DNA of 64,000 nt, taken from Catalinimonas sp038039535. Lineage in GTDB: Bacteria > Bacteroidota > Bacteroidia > Cytophagales > Cyclobacteriaceae. Of the stretch, positions 18,331 through 27,284 are shown in pieces; the stretch's first letter is position 1, and every line of letters begins with the position of its first letter. A program made the position numbers and the translations under genes. The stretch spans positions 49,218 to 113,217 of the forward strand of contig NZ_JBBPHP010000023.1 of NCBI RefSeq assembly GCF_038039535.1, given 5' to 3'. A model generated the notes under the pieces. The model saw nothing but the letters and a program-made list of their open reading frames with translations. It was not told the origin of the DNA and did no database searches.

Positions 18331-20619
18331 TTAACGAATGTTGAAGCCCAGACTGAAGAAGCCGTACCAGCGCCTGGAATTTGCGCGATGGGCTAAAGAT
18401 AACTGAATTGGCCCAAGTATTGATTTATAATTTAACCCAATCCCGTAACCTAATACACTCTGCTCAGCTATACTTCTGGTATCCAACGTATCAATTTCAG
18501 GGATTATCAGGTTGACAACACTCTCGGCATAAAAATCGGGAAGTATCTCAAACCGCGCACTTTCTCTGATCATAAGAGTGTTACTTACACTAATTTCGTA
18601 AGGTTGGGCTCCCCAAAACGAAAAACTGCGTCTGAAAATAGGGTAAAAGCCTCCTGCCTGATATACGTCGTACGGTGAAAGTATATCTGCTGAAGAGTAG
18701 AGTGCTGTCAGCTCTGACTGCAAATTCCATCTGCTGCCTAGTGGAGTATAGTTTTGAATCTCTATGATTCCTCGGGTTGTATTTTCAAAAAATTGAAAAG
18801 CATCATTGATTAACTCTTCCTCAAAAGTAGGTTCAGAAAAATAATCCACCCTCATTTTGACTCCTGTAATATAATCCAGGTTGGCATTTACATGCCAGCC
18901 ATTCTCAGGGAAAATTGGTTTATCAAGCGTATTAAGCTCGGCATAAACACCAAAATGATAGCTGTCGTAGGGAAAACGCCTGACTCTCTCCAAGTCTAGT
19001 TCAAAACCTGCTCCTACCAGATTATTAGTCACCGTGGGCCGCAAGCTTGCGGTTTCAAGTCCAGCATTTACCCCTAGCATCCAATCCTGAAAGCGACTGG
19101 TCTGTATACGTAAATAAGGATTGAGCCAAGAACTTCTAAAAACAGAATTTGCCCGATTACTGCTTTCTCCAAAGCCCGCCCTTAAATCATTGAGAATATA
19201 GTCTACTCCCAGTATGGCAGCAAAGCGCTGTTTTCTTCCCAGGTATTTGAAATAGTTGAAAAAAACTCTGGGGTTTTCAGCAAAATCCGCTTCTACTGTA
19301 AGACGTGAGCTGGGCAAAAAAACGTTCCGGTGGACATAACTAAGAATGAAACCTGCCCCATTCTCTGTGTCAAAGTGGAGCGCAGGACGCAAATACGCAC
19401 TGGGGGCTTCCTCAACCTTGATAAGGAGTTCCTCTCCGTTAGCGCGAAGCTCGTAGGTAATTTTGTTAAAAAAACGTGTGCCGTACAGCAGCTCAATGTT
19501 TTTCTCTATCTCATCAATCTGAATGTATCTGCCTGACAACACATTTAGTTTTCCCTTGATGTAGGAAGAAGGAATATTGTCATTGCCAGCTACTGTAATA
19601 CGCTGTACTCTGAAAGAATCCTCAACGGCCGGTCGCTGAGGAATAGCAGGCCTGGAGCGTAGCGCATAAATAGAATCTGCCAGCTTAGACAAATTATCTT
19701 TTTGAATCAGTGCGGCGGTATACCCCAGTTCAATGATCTCTTGTGAATTATAAAAGCTTCCTGCACCATAAAGTCCCAGATCCGGCTGTATCAATAAATC
19801 CACTTTTTTGATTTGCTCTTCGGTATCCAGATTACTCATCATAAAAGAAGACTGCAGCATCACGTCTACCAGGGTTTGTATGCCATCCACATCTACAAAT
19901 CCTCCGGAGACATCTACCCCGATGACAACATCTGCTCCCATGTCTATAACCTCCTGTACCGGAAAGTTGCGGGCCAGCCCTCCATCCACCAGTAGGGTTA
20001 TACTATCAGTAGCTACCGGGGTAAAAATAGATGGAATTGCCATGCTGGCTCGCATTGCTTCAGGCAATGAGCCCTGATTTAGTATGACTGGTTTGCCATC
20101 AGCAATATTTACAGCTACCGCAGCATAGGGAATGGGAAGTTGAGAGAAATCTTCAATATCGTGAGCGCCCAAAGTGAGTTTACTGAATAATTCTGAAAGT
20201 CTTTGTCCCTCCAGCACGCCTCGGGGCAATGAAACTTTGAGACCATTAACAGGAAGCTCTACCAGATAACGGCCATAGTATGGTTTTTCCTCAATCGTTA
20301 CTTCGCGCAGGGGTATATTATCTGATAAAACCTGATCCCAGGACATATTTATCAGCAGTTCCTCCATTTCTTCAGCGGTATAGCCCATGGCATATAAAGC
20401 ACCTACCAATGAGCCCATACTGGTTCCTGTGATATAATCAGGGACGATGCCAACATCTTCCAATACTTTCAGGGCACCTACATGTGCCATTCCTTTTGCA
20501 CCACCTCCACTCAAAACCAATCCTACCTTAGGGTAATTTTCACCTGTTTGTTGAGCAGATAAGGGTAAATGACTAAATACTAAGCAGGAGAAAGCAAAGA
20601 TGATTGTGAGGCTGTGCAT
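18331..20619 (-). CDS. Patatin-like phospholipase with POTRA-like and outer-membrane beta-barrel domains
   Basis: This 762-residue protein has a signal peptide (residues 1-22, ending LSAQQ). A patatin domain follows: oxyanion motif SGGGAKG (37-43), nucleophile motif G65-T-S67-M-G69 and the DGG motif with catalytic Asp212. Residues about 330-400 look like one POTRA domain (VQRITVAGNDNIPSSYIKG). The C-terminal ~350 residues form a BamA/Omp85-type barrel of alternating strands, ending FSLGFNIR. This is the layout of type Vd (PlpD-like) two-part proteins, so lipase activity is probably exposed at or released from the surface. The gene is divergent from the efflux operon across a 525-bp spacer rich in hairpins. 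Confidence 0.92.
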   Translation of the reverse strand: MHSLTIIFAFSCLVFSHLPLSAQQTGENYPKVGLVLSGGGAKGMAHVGALKVLEDVGIVPDYITGTSMGSLVGALYAMGYTAEEMEELLINMSWDQVLSDNIPLREVTIEEKPYYGRYLVELPVNGLKVSLPRGVLEGQRLSELFSKLTLGAHDIEDFSQLPIPYAAVAVNIADGKPVILNQGSLPEAMRASMAIPSIFTPVATDSITLLVDGGLARNFPVQEVIDMGADVVIGVDVSGGFVDVDGIQTLVDVMLQSSFMMSNLDTEEQIKKVDLLIQPDLGLYGAGSFYNSQEIIELGYTAALIQKDNLSKLADSIYALRSRPAIPQRPAVEDSFRVQRITVAGNDNIPSSYIKGKLNVLSGRYIQIDEIEKNIELLYGTRFFNKITYELRANGEELLIKVEEAPSAYLRPALHFDTENGAGFILSYVHRNVFLPSSRLTVEADFAENPRVFFNYFKYLGRKQRFAAILGVDYILNDLRAGFGESSNRANSVFRSSWLNPYLRIQTSRFQDWMLGVNAGLETASLRPTVTNNLVGAGFELDLERVRRFPYDSYHFGVYAELNTLDKPIFPENGWHVNANLDYITGVKMRVDYFSEPTFEEELINDAFQFFENTTRGIIEIQNYTPLGSRWNLQSELTALYSSADILSPYDVYQAGGFYPIFRRSFSFWGAQPYEISVSNTLMIRESARFEILPDFYAESVVNLIIPEIDTLDTRSIAEQSVLGYGIGLNYKSILGPIQLSLAHRANSRRWYGFFSLGFNIR

Positions 20620-20878
20620 GATATCTAACTTACACGATGAGGGTGATTTTCATGAAATTATGCAACTAAATCCGGACAGTAGTTTCTAGTTGACATATAA
20701 ATATGAAACTAGAAAAAAGATCTAATTTAAGAAACACTTGAGGGAAGTTTGTTAAGTGTAATAACCAGGCCAATTTTTTAGCTAAACATTTTTTCACAGG
20801 TAAAAACAACTAATTTTTTTTGAAACCATAAATCAGGTTAGACTTTTCCTAATACGACTCAAAAAATCACTTCCTTTT

Positions 20879-20910
20879 ATTTTCAAAAAATCATCATTTT
20901 TTTTGAAAAT
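20879..20910. repeat. 12-bp inverted repeat (first of three hairpins)
   Basis: ATTTTCAAAAAA (20879-20890) and TTTTTTGAAAAT (20899-20910) are perfect inverted copies with an 8-nt loop. The stem is almost entirely A/T, so it is weak as RNA but could be a DNA-level site. Confidence 0.5.
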
Positions 20911-20939
20911 TCATTAACCCAAAACAAATGAAGTCGTAA

Positions 20940-20982
20940 ACCATTCAATATTGTGTGCTTTTTACACACAATATTGAATGGT
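20940..20982. repeat. 18-bp perfect inverted repeat with 7-nt loop
   Basis: The left arm (20940-20957, starting ACCATTCAATATT) is matched perfectly by the right arm (20965-20982, ending AATATTGAATGGT) around the loop CTTTTTA. There is no T-tract on either strand, so a simple terminator is unlikely. It lies 163 bp upstream of the tolC start and 321 bp upstream of the patatin start. Confidence 0.8.
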
Positions 20983-21004
20983 AGCTTTTACATAGAAAAA
21001 GCTA
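20982..21004. repeat. 8-bp inverted repeat adjoining the 18-bp hairpin
   Basis: TAGCTTTT (20982-20989) and AAAAGCTA (20997-21004) are inverted copies with a 7-nt loop. The left arm starts at the last base of the preceding hairpin, so the two stems could stack in RNA. Confidence 0.5.
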
Positions 21005-21144
21005 TAGACATTGTAGGAGAAGGCTAAAGTAAATCTTTTTGATCTGCGTTTTTTGTGAGTAAAATAGCTCTTTACAAGTTTGTCGCGATAGGTGTCTTAG
21101 CTGAATTCAATCAATAGCTTTTATTACTGACAATATCATATTAC

Positions 21145-22473
21145 ATGAAAACCTTTTTGGATCTGGTGCCCCTTCTGTTAGTTTTTTTTGGTGTAACAAA
21201 TCCTCTAAATGCGCAGGTCAATGCCGATACTGTGGCGGGAAAGTTTAGCCTGGCGTATTGTGTGGACTATGCGCTGTCGCATAAACCTGCTGTGCAGCAG
21301 GCGATGATAGATGAAGCGATCGGGGAAAGAGAAATCAAAGCCAACCTGTCCGCCTGGCTTCCCCAGATTTCAGCCCGCTACAATGCATCTCATAATTTTA
21401 AGCTGCAAACAACCGCCTTCGGGGATCAGCTAATTACCATCGGAAGAAAAAATAACTCAAATATTATTTTACAAGCTGATCAGACAATTTACAGCAGAGA
21501 CGTACTGCTCGCCTCCAAAGCTGCCAGCTACACCCGCGATCAGCTGGACCAAAATACGGAGGAAAGTAAAATCAATACTGTGATGAATGTGAGCAAAGCT
21601 TTTTATAACATTCTCCTAACCCAGCAGCAACTGGAAATACTGGACGAAAATATTGTCCGTCAGGAAAAGCAATATGATGATGCGCTCAGCCAGTACAGGA
21701 GTGGCATAGTAGACAAGACAGATTACCAAAGGGCCAGCATCACCCTGGCCAATACCCGAGCCGACCGGAAAAGAACGCAGGAGTCGTTAGGTGCAAAATA
21801 TGCGTTGCTAAAAGAACTGATGGGTTATCCGGTAGACAGAGCGCTGGACCTGGTGTATGATTTTGAACTTATGGAGCTGGACATCACGGTTGACACCACC
21901 CAAGCGTTGGAGTACAGCAAACGCATTGAATATCAGCAGCTTCAAACCCAACGTCAATTGCTTCAGCTCAACACCAGCTATTACCGATGGGACTTTTTAC
22001 CTACCGTTTCTGCATTTGCCAATTACAACTGGATTTACCTGAGTGATGAAATGTCGCAACTTTACGACCAGGCTTACCCCACTTCAGCGGCGGGTCTGCA
22101 GGTAAGTCTTCCTATCTTTCAGGGTACCCGGAGGGTGCAGGAATTACAGATCGCTCAATTGCAGGAAGAAAGACTGGATATAGATATTGCTGACACCAAA
22201 AGGGCTATCAATACCGACTATCAGGCAGCATTGGCAAGCTATAAGAGTGACTACACCGAATGGCAAACGCTCAAAAAAAATATGCAGGTAGCTGAAGAGG
22301 TATATGATATCATCAAGCTGCAATATGATGAAGGGATCAAAGCCTACCTGGACCTGGTACTCGCTGAGACTGACCTGAGAACTGCCCAGCTCAATTATTA
22401 TAACGCACTCTACAATGTGCTGGCCAGCAAGCTGGATTTGCAGAAAGCACTGGGAAATATTGACTTCAATTAA
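21145..22473 (+). CDS. TolC-family outer-membrane efflux channel
   Basis: This 442-residue protein has an N-terminal signal peptide ending NPLNAQ (about 19-24). The body has two repeats of long amphipathic helices, typical of the OEP family (FSLAYCVDYALSHKP at the start of repeat 1, LQVSLPIFQGTRR at the start of repeat 2). It would be the outer-membrane exit duct of a tripartite pump. The stop is 8 bp before the adaptor gene, and the RND pump gene follows, so the three form one operon. There is no lipobox, unlike the second TolC-like protein in the window at 43.6 kb. The pump substrate cannot be read from the sequence. Confidence 0.93.
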   Translation: MKTFLDLVPLLLVFFGVTNPLNAQVNADTVAGKFSLAYCVDYALSHKPAVQQAMIDEAIGEREIKANLSAWLPQISARYNASHNFKLQTTAFGDQLITIGRKNNSNIILQADQTIYSRDVLLASKAASYTRDQLDQNTEESKINTVMNVSKAFYNILLTQQQLEILDENIVRQEKQYDDALSQYRSGIVDKTDYQRASITLANTRADRKRTQESLGAKYALLKELMGYPVDRALDLVYDFELMELDITVDTTQALEYSKRIEYQQLQTQRQLLQLNTSYYRWDFLPTVSAFANYNWIYLSDEMSQLYDQAYPTSAAGLQVSLPIFQGTRRVQELQIAQLQEERLDIDIADTKRAINTDYQAALASYKSDYTEWQTLKKNMQVAEEVYDIIKLQYDEGIKAYLDLVLAETDLRTAQLNYYNALYNVLASKLDLQKALGNIDFN

Positions 22474-22481
22474 AATCTAAA

Positions 22482-23642
22482 ATGTATATTCTAAAGAAGA
22501 AAAGATTGTTATGGCTATTAACAGCCTTATCTACACCATTAGTATTATCATCGTGCGGTGATTCTAGCGGAGCACAACAACAGTCTGCTGGCTCTCAGGC
22601 TATTTCTGTAAATGCATATACCGTAAACTCAGAAGAAGTGACTGGAATAGATACCTATCCGGGTACGGTAGTGCCATTGAACGAAGTTGAGCTACGCCCT
22701 CAGGTTTCTGGCTATATCACAGATATTTATGTAGAAGACGGTGAAAAAGTAGAAAAAGGAGAAAAGCTATACGAAATTGACCGAAGAAAATACCAGGCCG
22801 CATATCAGCAGGCCAAAGCGAACCTGGAAAGTGCTCAGGCTAATCTGGAAAAGGTAAAAAAAGACCTGGAAAGATATGAAAGACTGAATGAGCAGGAAGC
22901 CATTGCTTCTCAAAGAGTAGATTATGCACGTACTGATATGGAGACTGCCAAAACTCAGGTGGCAGCTGCCAAAGCTCAGTTAGAAAGTGCCTCAACCGAT
23001 CTTACCTATTCAGTGATCAATGCACCCTTTTCAGGTACTGTGGGGATATCACAAGTAAGAGTAGGCGCGCAGGTATCTCCTGGTCAGCCTTTACTCAATA
23101 CCCTATCATCTGACGATCCGATTGCGGTAAATTTTGTGATCAATGAGAAGGAGATCCCTCGCTTTAACAGGCTTATGCAAAACAAGAGCGAACAGCCAGA
23201 CTCACTGTTCACCATTATACTTGGCGATGGCAGTACCTATCCTTATACGGGAAAGTTCAGTACCATTGACAGGGCAGTTGACCGTCAGAGTGGTACCATC
23301 AACCTGCGACTTACCTTTCCTAACCCTGAACGACAATTAATTGCCGGAATGACTGTAACAGTCAATGTGCTGAATCAGGATATCGGAGAGCAACTCGTAA
23401 TTCCCTATAAAGCGGTGACCGAACAAATGGGTGAGAATTATGTGTGGATTATAGAAAGTGACTCCGTTCGGCAGCAGAATCTAAAGTTGGGTACCCGTTT
23501 TGGCAAATCCATTGTGGTTCGTGATGGCCTTTCCGAAGGCCAGGATATTGTAGTAGAAGGAATTCAGCGCCTGCGGCAGGGAGCAAAGGTACAAGTAGCT
23601 AATATGCAGGAAGCCATTTCTTCCCCCGCCTCCAGTAAATGA
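22482..23642 (+). CDS. RND efflux periplasmic adaptor (membrane-fusion) lipoprotein
   Basis: This 386-residue protein has a lipoprotein signal ending VLSSC (Cys25). A barrel-sandwich (lipoyl-like) half-motif at about 65-98 (LRPQVSGYITDIYVEDGEKV) opens an alpha-helical hairpin (about 105-175, rich in Ala, Gln, Lys). The second lipoyl half (INAPFSGTVGISQVRVGAQV) and a beta-barrel follow. It bridges the inner-membrane RND pump and TolC. Its 8-bp distance from tolC and 37-bp distance to the pump gene support one transcript. Confidence 0.94.
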   Translation: MYILKKKRLLWLLTALSTPLVLSSCGDSSGAQQQSAGSQAISVNAYTVNSEEVTGIDTYPGTVVPLNEVELRPQVSGYITDIYVEDGEKVEKGEKLYEIDRRKYQAAYQQAKANLESAQANLEKVKKDLERYERLNEQEAIASQRVDYARTDMETAKTQVAAAKAQLESASTDLTYSVINAPFSGTVGISQVRVGAQVSPGQPLLNTLSSDDPIAVNFVINEKEIPRFNRLMQNKSEQPDSLFTIILGDGSTYPYTGKFSTIDRAVDRQSGTINLRLTFPNPERQLIAGMTVTVNVLNQDIGEQLVIPYKAVTEQMGENYVWIIESDSVRQQNLKLGTRFGKSIVVRDGLSEGQDIVVEGIQRLRQGAKVQVANMQEAISSPASSK

Positions 23643-23679
23643 TCATTTTTTGACTTAGATTTTTTCTGATTAACACAAT

Positions 23680-26600
23680 ATGATTTCAGATGTATTTATC
23701 AGGAGGCCGGTAACCTCCATGGTTATTTCTATAGTAATTGTTCTGGTGGGACTTATCTCTATGATGAACCTTGCTGTAACTCAGTATCCAGACATTACTC
23801 CACCAGTAGTATCTGTGTCAGGTAATTATACCGGAGCAGATGCGCAGACAGTAGAGCAGACGGTAGCCACTCCGGTAGAGACACAGATTAACGGAACCCC
23901 GGGCATGGCTTATGTCAGCTCAACCAATACCAGTACCGGTCAGATGCAGATGAATGTGACCTTTGAGGTAGGAACTGATGTGGATATCGCTACCATGGAT
24001 GTACAAAATCGGGTGAGTATCGCTGAACCTCGTCTGCCGGAAGCAGTCCGAAGACTAGGATTGACTGTAAGGAAAAGAAATCCCAGCATTATGATGATCG
24101 TGGGCATCTACTCACCCAAAGGCACGCACGACGTTAAATTCCTGGACAACTATACCAATATTTTTGTAAGGGATGCGCTATTACGGGTTCCCGGAGTTGG
24201 AGACATTACTGCCATCGGGCAGGATTTTAGTATGCGTCTCTGGCTCAAACCTGATAAACTTGCACAGTACAACATCAGTGCCCGGGAGGTAAACGCTGCC
24301 ATACAGGAACAAAACCAGCAGGTAGCAGCCGGTACCGTGGGTGCCATGCCCCAGTTTCCTACACAGTCTTTTGAATATCCAATTACTGTTAATGGTCGCC
24401 TGTCAACCCAGGAGGAGTTTGAAAATATCATTGTACGCACAAATCCGGCGGATGGCTCTATCGTGTATCTGAAAGATGTAGCACGCATTGATTTTGGCAG
24501 ATTTGACTACGGAAGAACGACGATCGTAGATGGTAATCCTGCTTCCATATTACTGATTTATCAGGCTCCGGGAAGTAATGCTCTGGAAACAGCAGCAGGA
24601 GTGAATGCTGCCCTGGAAGAATTACAGGCAGGCTTTCCGGCAGATGTAGAATCGGTGGTTTCTATGGAGACTGCCACTGTAGTAGAAACTTCCATTGAGG
24701 AAGTGGTGCATACGCTAGCAGAAGCTTTGGTGTTGGTAATTCTGGTGGTATTCCTGTTTTTGCAAAGCTGGAGGGCTACTTTAATTCCTATTCTTGCCAT
24801 TCCGGTATCTATCATCGGAACCTTCATCTTTTTTATTCCGCTGGATTTTACCATCAATACCCTTACGCTTTTTGGCTTTGTGCTGGCCATTGGCATAGTG
24901 GTGGATGATGCCATTGTTGTGGTTGAAGCAGTACAGCATAATATTGACGAAGAAAAGCTTTCTCCTATGGACGCCACTCGTAAGGCGATGAAAGAGATCA
25001 CTGCTCCCGTTATCGCTATTGCATTGATTCTGGCAGCGGTATTTATTCCGGTAGGTTTTATTCCAGGAATTGTTGGCCGACTTTATCAGCAATTTGCCAT
25101 TACAATTGCGATTTCAGTTTTGATCTCCGCATTTGTTGCCCTTACGCTTACGCCGGCACTTTGTACGCTCATTCTTAAACCTTCCAAGCCGGAAAAAGAA
25201 GCCAAGGGACTGGCGAAGTTTTTCGTTCGTTTTAATCATTGGTTCAACAAAACTACCGAAAGCTATACAGCAGGTGTTCGTAAAAGTATCAAAGCTACTC
25301 CACTGGTATTCATCATTCTGATCTGTGTGTATGTTGGAACATTCGGCTTATTCCAGACCAAACCTACCGGCTTCATTCCTACTGAAGACGAGGGACGAGT
25401 GTTTATTTCACTTGAGCTTCCTGAAGGAGCATCATCTACCCGTACCAACGAGGTGATGGAAGATGTAGCTGAGATTATCAATGAAATCCCCGCCATTGAG
25501 CACTATAATGCTATCGGTGGACTAAACGGTATCAACTTCTCTTTCAAACCCAACAGTGCAACCTTCTTTACGCAGATGAAACCCTGGAGTGAACGCACTG
25601 ATCCCTCTGAACAACTACAGGGGGTGATGGCAAGGCTCAGGCAGAAGTTTGCTTCAATTGAAGAAGCAGATATTGTTGTAGTATCTCCACCGGCGATTCC
25701 CGGTTTGGGACAGTCAGGTGGTTTCACCTTTGTACTTGAACAACGCAGAGGTGGAGACATTCAAGAGTTTGAGCAGGTGCTAGGTCAGTTTTTGGCGGCT
25801 GCAAATCAACGGCCAGAGATAGCAATGGCTTACAGTTTTTTCACTGCCCAAACACCCGGCTACCATGTAGAAGTAGACAGGGAGAAAGCTAAAAAACTAG
25901 GCGTAGGCCTGGGCGATGTTTTCAATACAATGTCTTCTTACATGGGAAGTCAGTATATCAACGATTTTACCCGCTACGGCCGTAACTTTAAGGTAGTGGC
26001 ACAGGCAGACACTTCTTACCGTAATGACATACGGGATATGGAGCAGTTTTATGTAATGAATCATCAGGGGAATGCCATTCCTCTGAGCGCACTCGTCAGA
26101 TATAATATTGTGGAAAATGCTCCGGTGATCAATCACTATAATCTCTTCCGGTCTACAGATATCAATGGCAGTGCCGCTCCCGGTTACAGTAGTGGTCAGG
26201 CCCTGGAAGCCTTGGAAGAAGTAGCTGCGGAAGTTCTTCCCGCGGGCTTTGGGTATGACTTTTCCGGACTCAGTCGGGAAGAAAAGAAAGCAGGTAACAG
26301 TACCATCACCATATTTGGTCTGTCTATTATTTTAGTACTACTGCTTCTGGCAGCACTTTACGAAAGCTGGTCAGTACCTTTTTCCATACTATTTGCCATT
26401 CCCTTAGGTTTATTTGGGGCTATACTGGCACTAACCTTTTTGCCTAAACTGGATAACAATGTCTATGCCCAGATTGGAATGATCACGCTGATTGGTTTGG
26501 CAGCTAAAAACGCAATTCTGATTGTAGAATTTGCCAAGGAGAGAGTGGATGCAGGTATGGAATTAGTTGCAGCAACTTTAGAGGCTGTGAAGCTAAGGCT

Positions 26601-26841
26601 TCGCCCCATTATCATGACTTCTATGGCGTTTATTTTGGGCGTAGTACCGCTTGTCCTTGCAAGTGGAGCGGGTGCAGTAGCTCGTCAAACCATTGGCTGG
26701 ACAGTGATTGGTGGGATGCTGGCAGCTACCTTTCTTGCTATTTTTGCAGTACCGGTACTTTATGTGGCCATCACAAGATTAGCTTATGGTAAGAAAAAGC
26801 TTCAGGAATTGCAGGATAATCCAAATACAAGTCAGGGATAA
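23680..26841 (+). CDS. RND-family inner-membrane efflux pump (HAE1/AcrB type)
   Basis: The 1053 residues match the usual AcrB length. The N-terminus (MISDVFIRRPVTSMVIS) is the first membrane segment. TM4 carries the proton-relay pair in GIVVDDAIVVVE, and the second half has the matching GLAAKNAILIVEFA segment. Twelve membrane segments and two large periplasmic loops (about 40-330 and 555-870) can be placed. The family exports hydrophobic drugs or dyes by proton antiport. A rho-independent terminator follows 33 bp after the stop and ends the operon. Confidence 0.96.
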   Translation: MISDVFIRRPVTSMVISIVIVLVGLISMMNLAVTQYPDITPPVVSVSGNYTGADAQTVEQTVATPVETQINGTPGMAYVSSTNTSTGQMQMNVTFEVGTDVDIATMDVQNRVSIAEPRLPEAVRRLGLTVRKRNPSIMMIVGIYSPKGTHDVKFLDNYTNIFVRDALLRVPGVGDITAIGQDFSMRLWLKPDKLAQYNISAREVNAAIQEQNQQVAAGTVGAMPQFPTQSFEYPITVNGRLSTQEEFENIIVRTNPADGSIVYLKDVARIDFGRFDYGRTTIVDGNPASILLIYQAPGSNALETAAGVNAALEELQAGFPADVESVVSMETATVVETSIEEVVHTLAEALVLVILVVFLFLQSWRATLIPILAIPVSIIGTFIFFIPLDFTINTLTLFGFVLAIGIVVDDAIVVVEAVQHNIDEEKLSPMDATRKAMKEITAPVIAIALILAAVFIPVGFIPGIVGRLYQQFAITIAISVLISAFVALTLTPALCTLILKPSKPEKEAKGLAKFFVRFNHWFNKTTESYTAGVRKSIKATPLVFIILICVYVGTFGLFQTKPTGFIPTEDEGRVFISLELPEGASSTRTNEVMEDVAEIINEIPAIEHYNAIGGLNGINFSFKPNSATFFTQMKPWSERTDPSEQLQGVMARLRQKFASIEEADIVVVSPPAIPGLGQSGGFTFVLEQRRGGDIQEFEQVLGQFLAAANQRPEIAMAYSFFTAQTPGYHVEVDREKAKKLGVGLGDVFNTMSSYMGSQYINDFTRYGRNFKVVAQADTSYRNDIRDMEQFYVMNHQGNAIPLSALVRYNIVENAPVINHYNLFRSTDINGSAAPGYSSGQALEALEEVAAEVLPAGFGYDFSGLSREEKKAGNSTITIFGLSIILVLLLLAALYESWSVPFSILFAIPLGLFGAILALTFLPKLDNNVYAQIGMITLIGLAAKNAILIVEFAKERVDAGMELVAATLEAVKLRLRPIIMTSMAFILGVVPLVLASGAGAVARQTIGWTVIGGMLAATFLAIFAVPVLYVAITRLAYGKKKLQELQDNPNTSQG

Positions 26842-27284
26842 TAGATGGGCTAAATAATGATTATAAATATGAAGAAATACCTGCCTCAAATGCAGGTATT
26901 TTTTTTATGCAGGTTACTTGAAAATCCTAAACACCACTACATAAATATTGCTCACCTGCTGTACAATTGGATTTTCTTGCTTGCATAAAATTATCTTAAG
27001 CTTGAAAAGTTGCAAATAAAGAATCATAGATTAGCAGAATATTATTTTACAAAATCTACCTTCACGAAATATTAAGGAAACACTCTGCATTGAAAAAAAA
27101 TATATGTTAAGAAATGTTCTTCAATTTTCAGTTTCTAAGAACATTGCGTCTAAAGCAATACTACCCAAATCCTTTTTTTTACGAACAAATTAATTTTTTC
27201 AGGATTAATTGAGTAGACAGAATAGCGGATTGTTACTAAATATACCAGATAAATACATATTATTTCATTAATAATTTTTTACCT
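26842..27284. other. 443-bp spacer between RND pump and fasciclin gene
   Basis: Apart from the terminator at 26875-26906 it holds no recognisable gene or repeat. The AT-rich second half should contain the fasciclin promoter, but no TTTG/TAnnTTTG pair was convincing. Confidence 0.5.
26875..26906 (+). terminator. Rho-independent terminator of the first RND efflux operon
   Basis: AAATACCTGC (26875-26884) pairs with GCAGGTATTT (26892-26901) across a 7-nt loop and runs into a T-tract. It lies 33 bp after the RND pump stop. Confidence 0.9.

Larger units (their letters stand above)
20620..21144. other. 525-bp divergent spacer, AT-rich, with three successive hairpins
   Basis: It lies between the divergent patatin and tolC genes, so it must contain both promoters. 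No coding frame was found. Its most prominent content is three inverted repeats in the stretch 20879-21004, listed separately. I could not identify a clear -7/-33 promoter pair. Confidence 0.6.

Noticed and set aside
20940..20982. Rho-independent terminator
   Set aside because: The stem is excellent, but neither strand has a T-tract behind it and both flanking genes are transcribed away from it.
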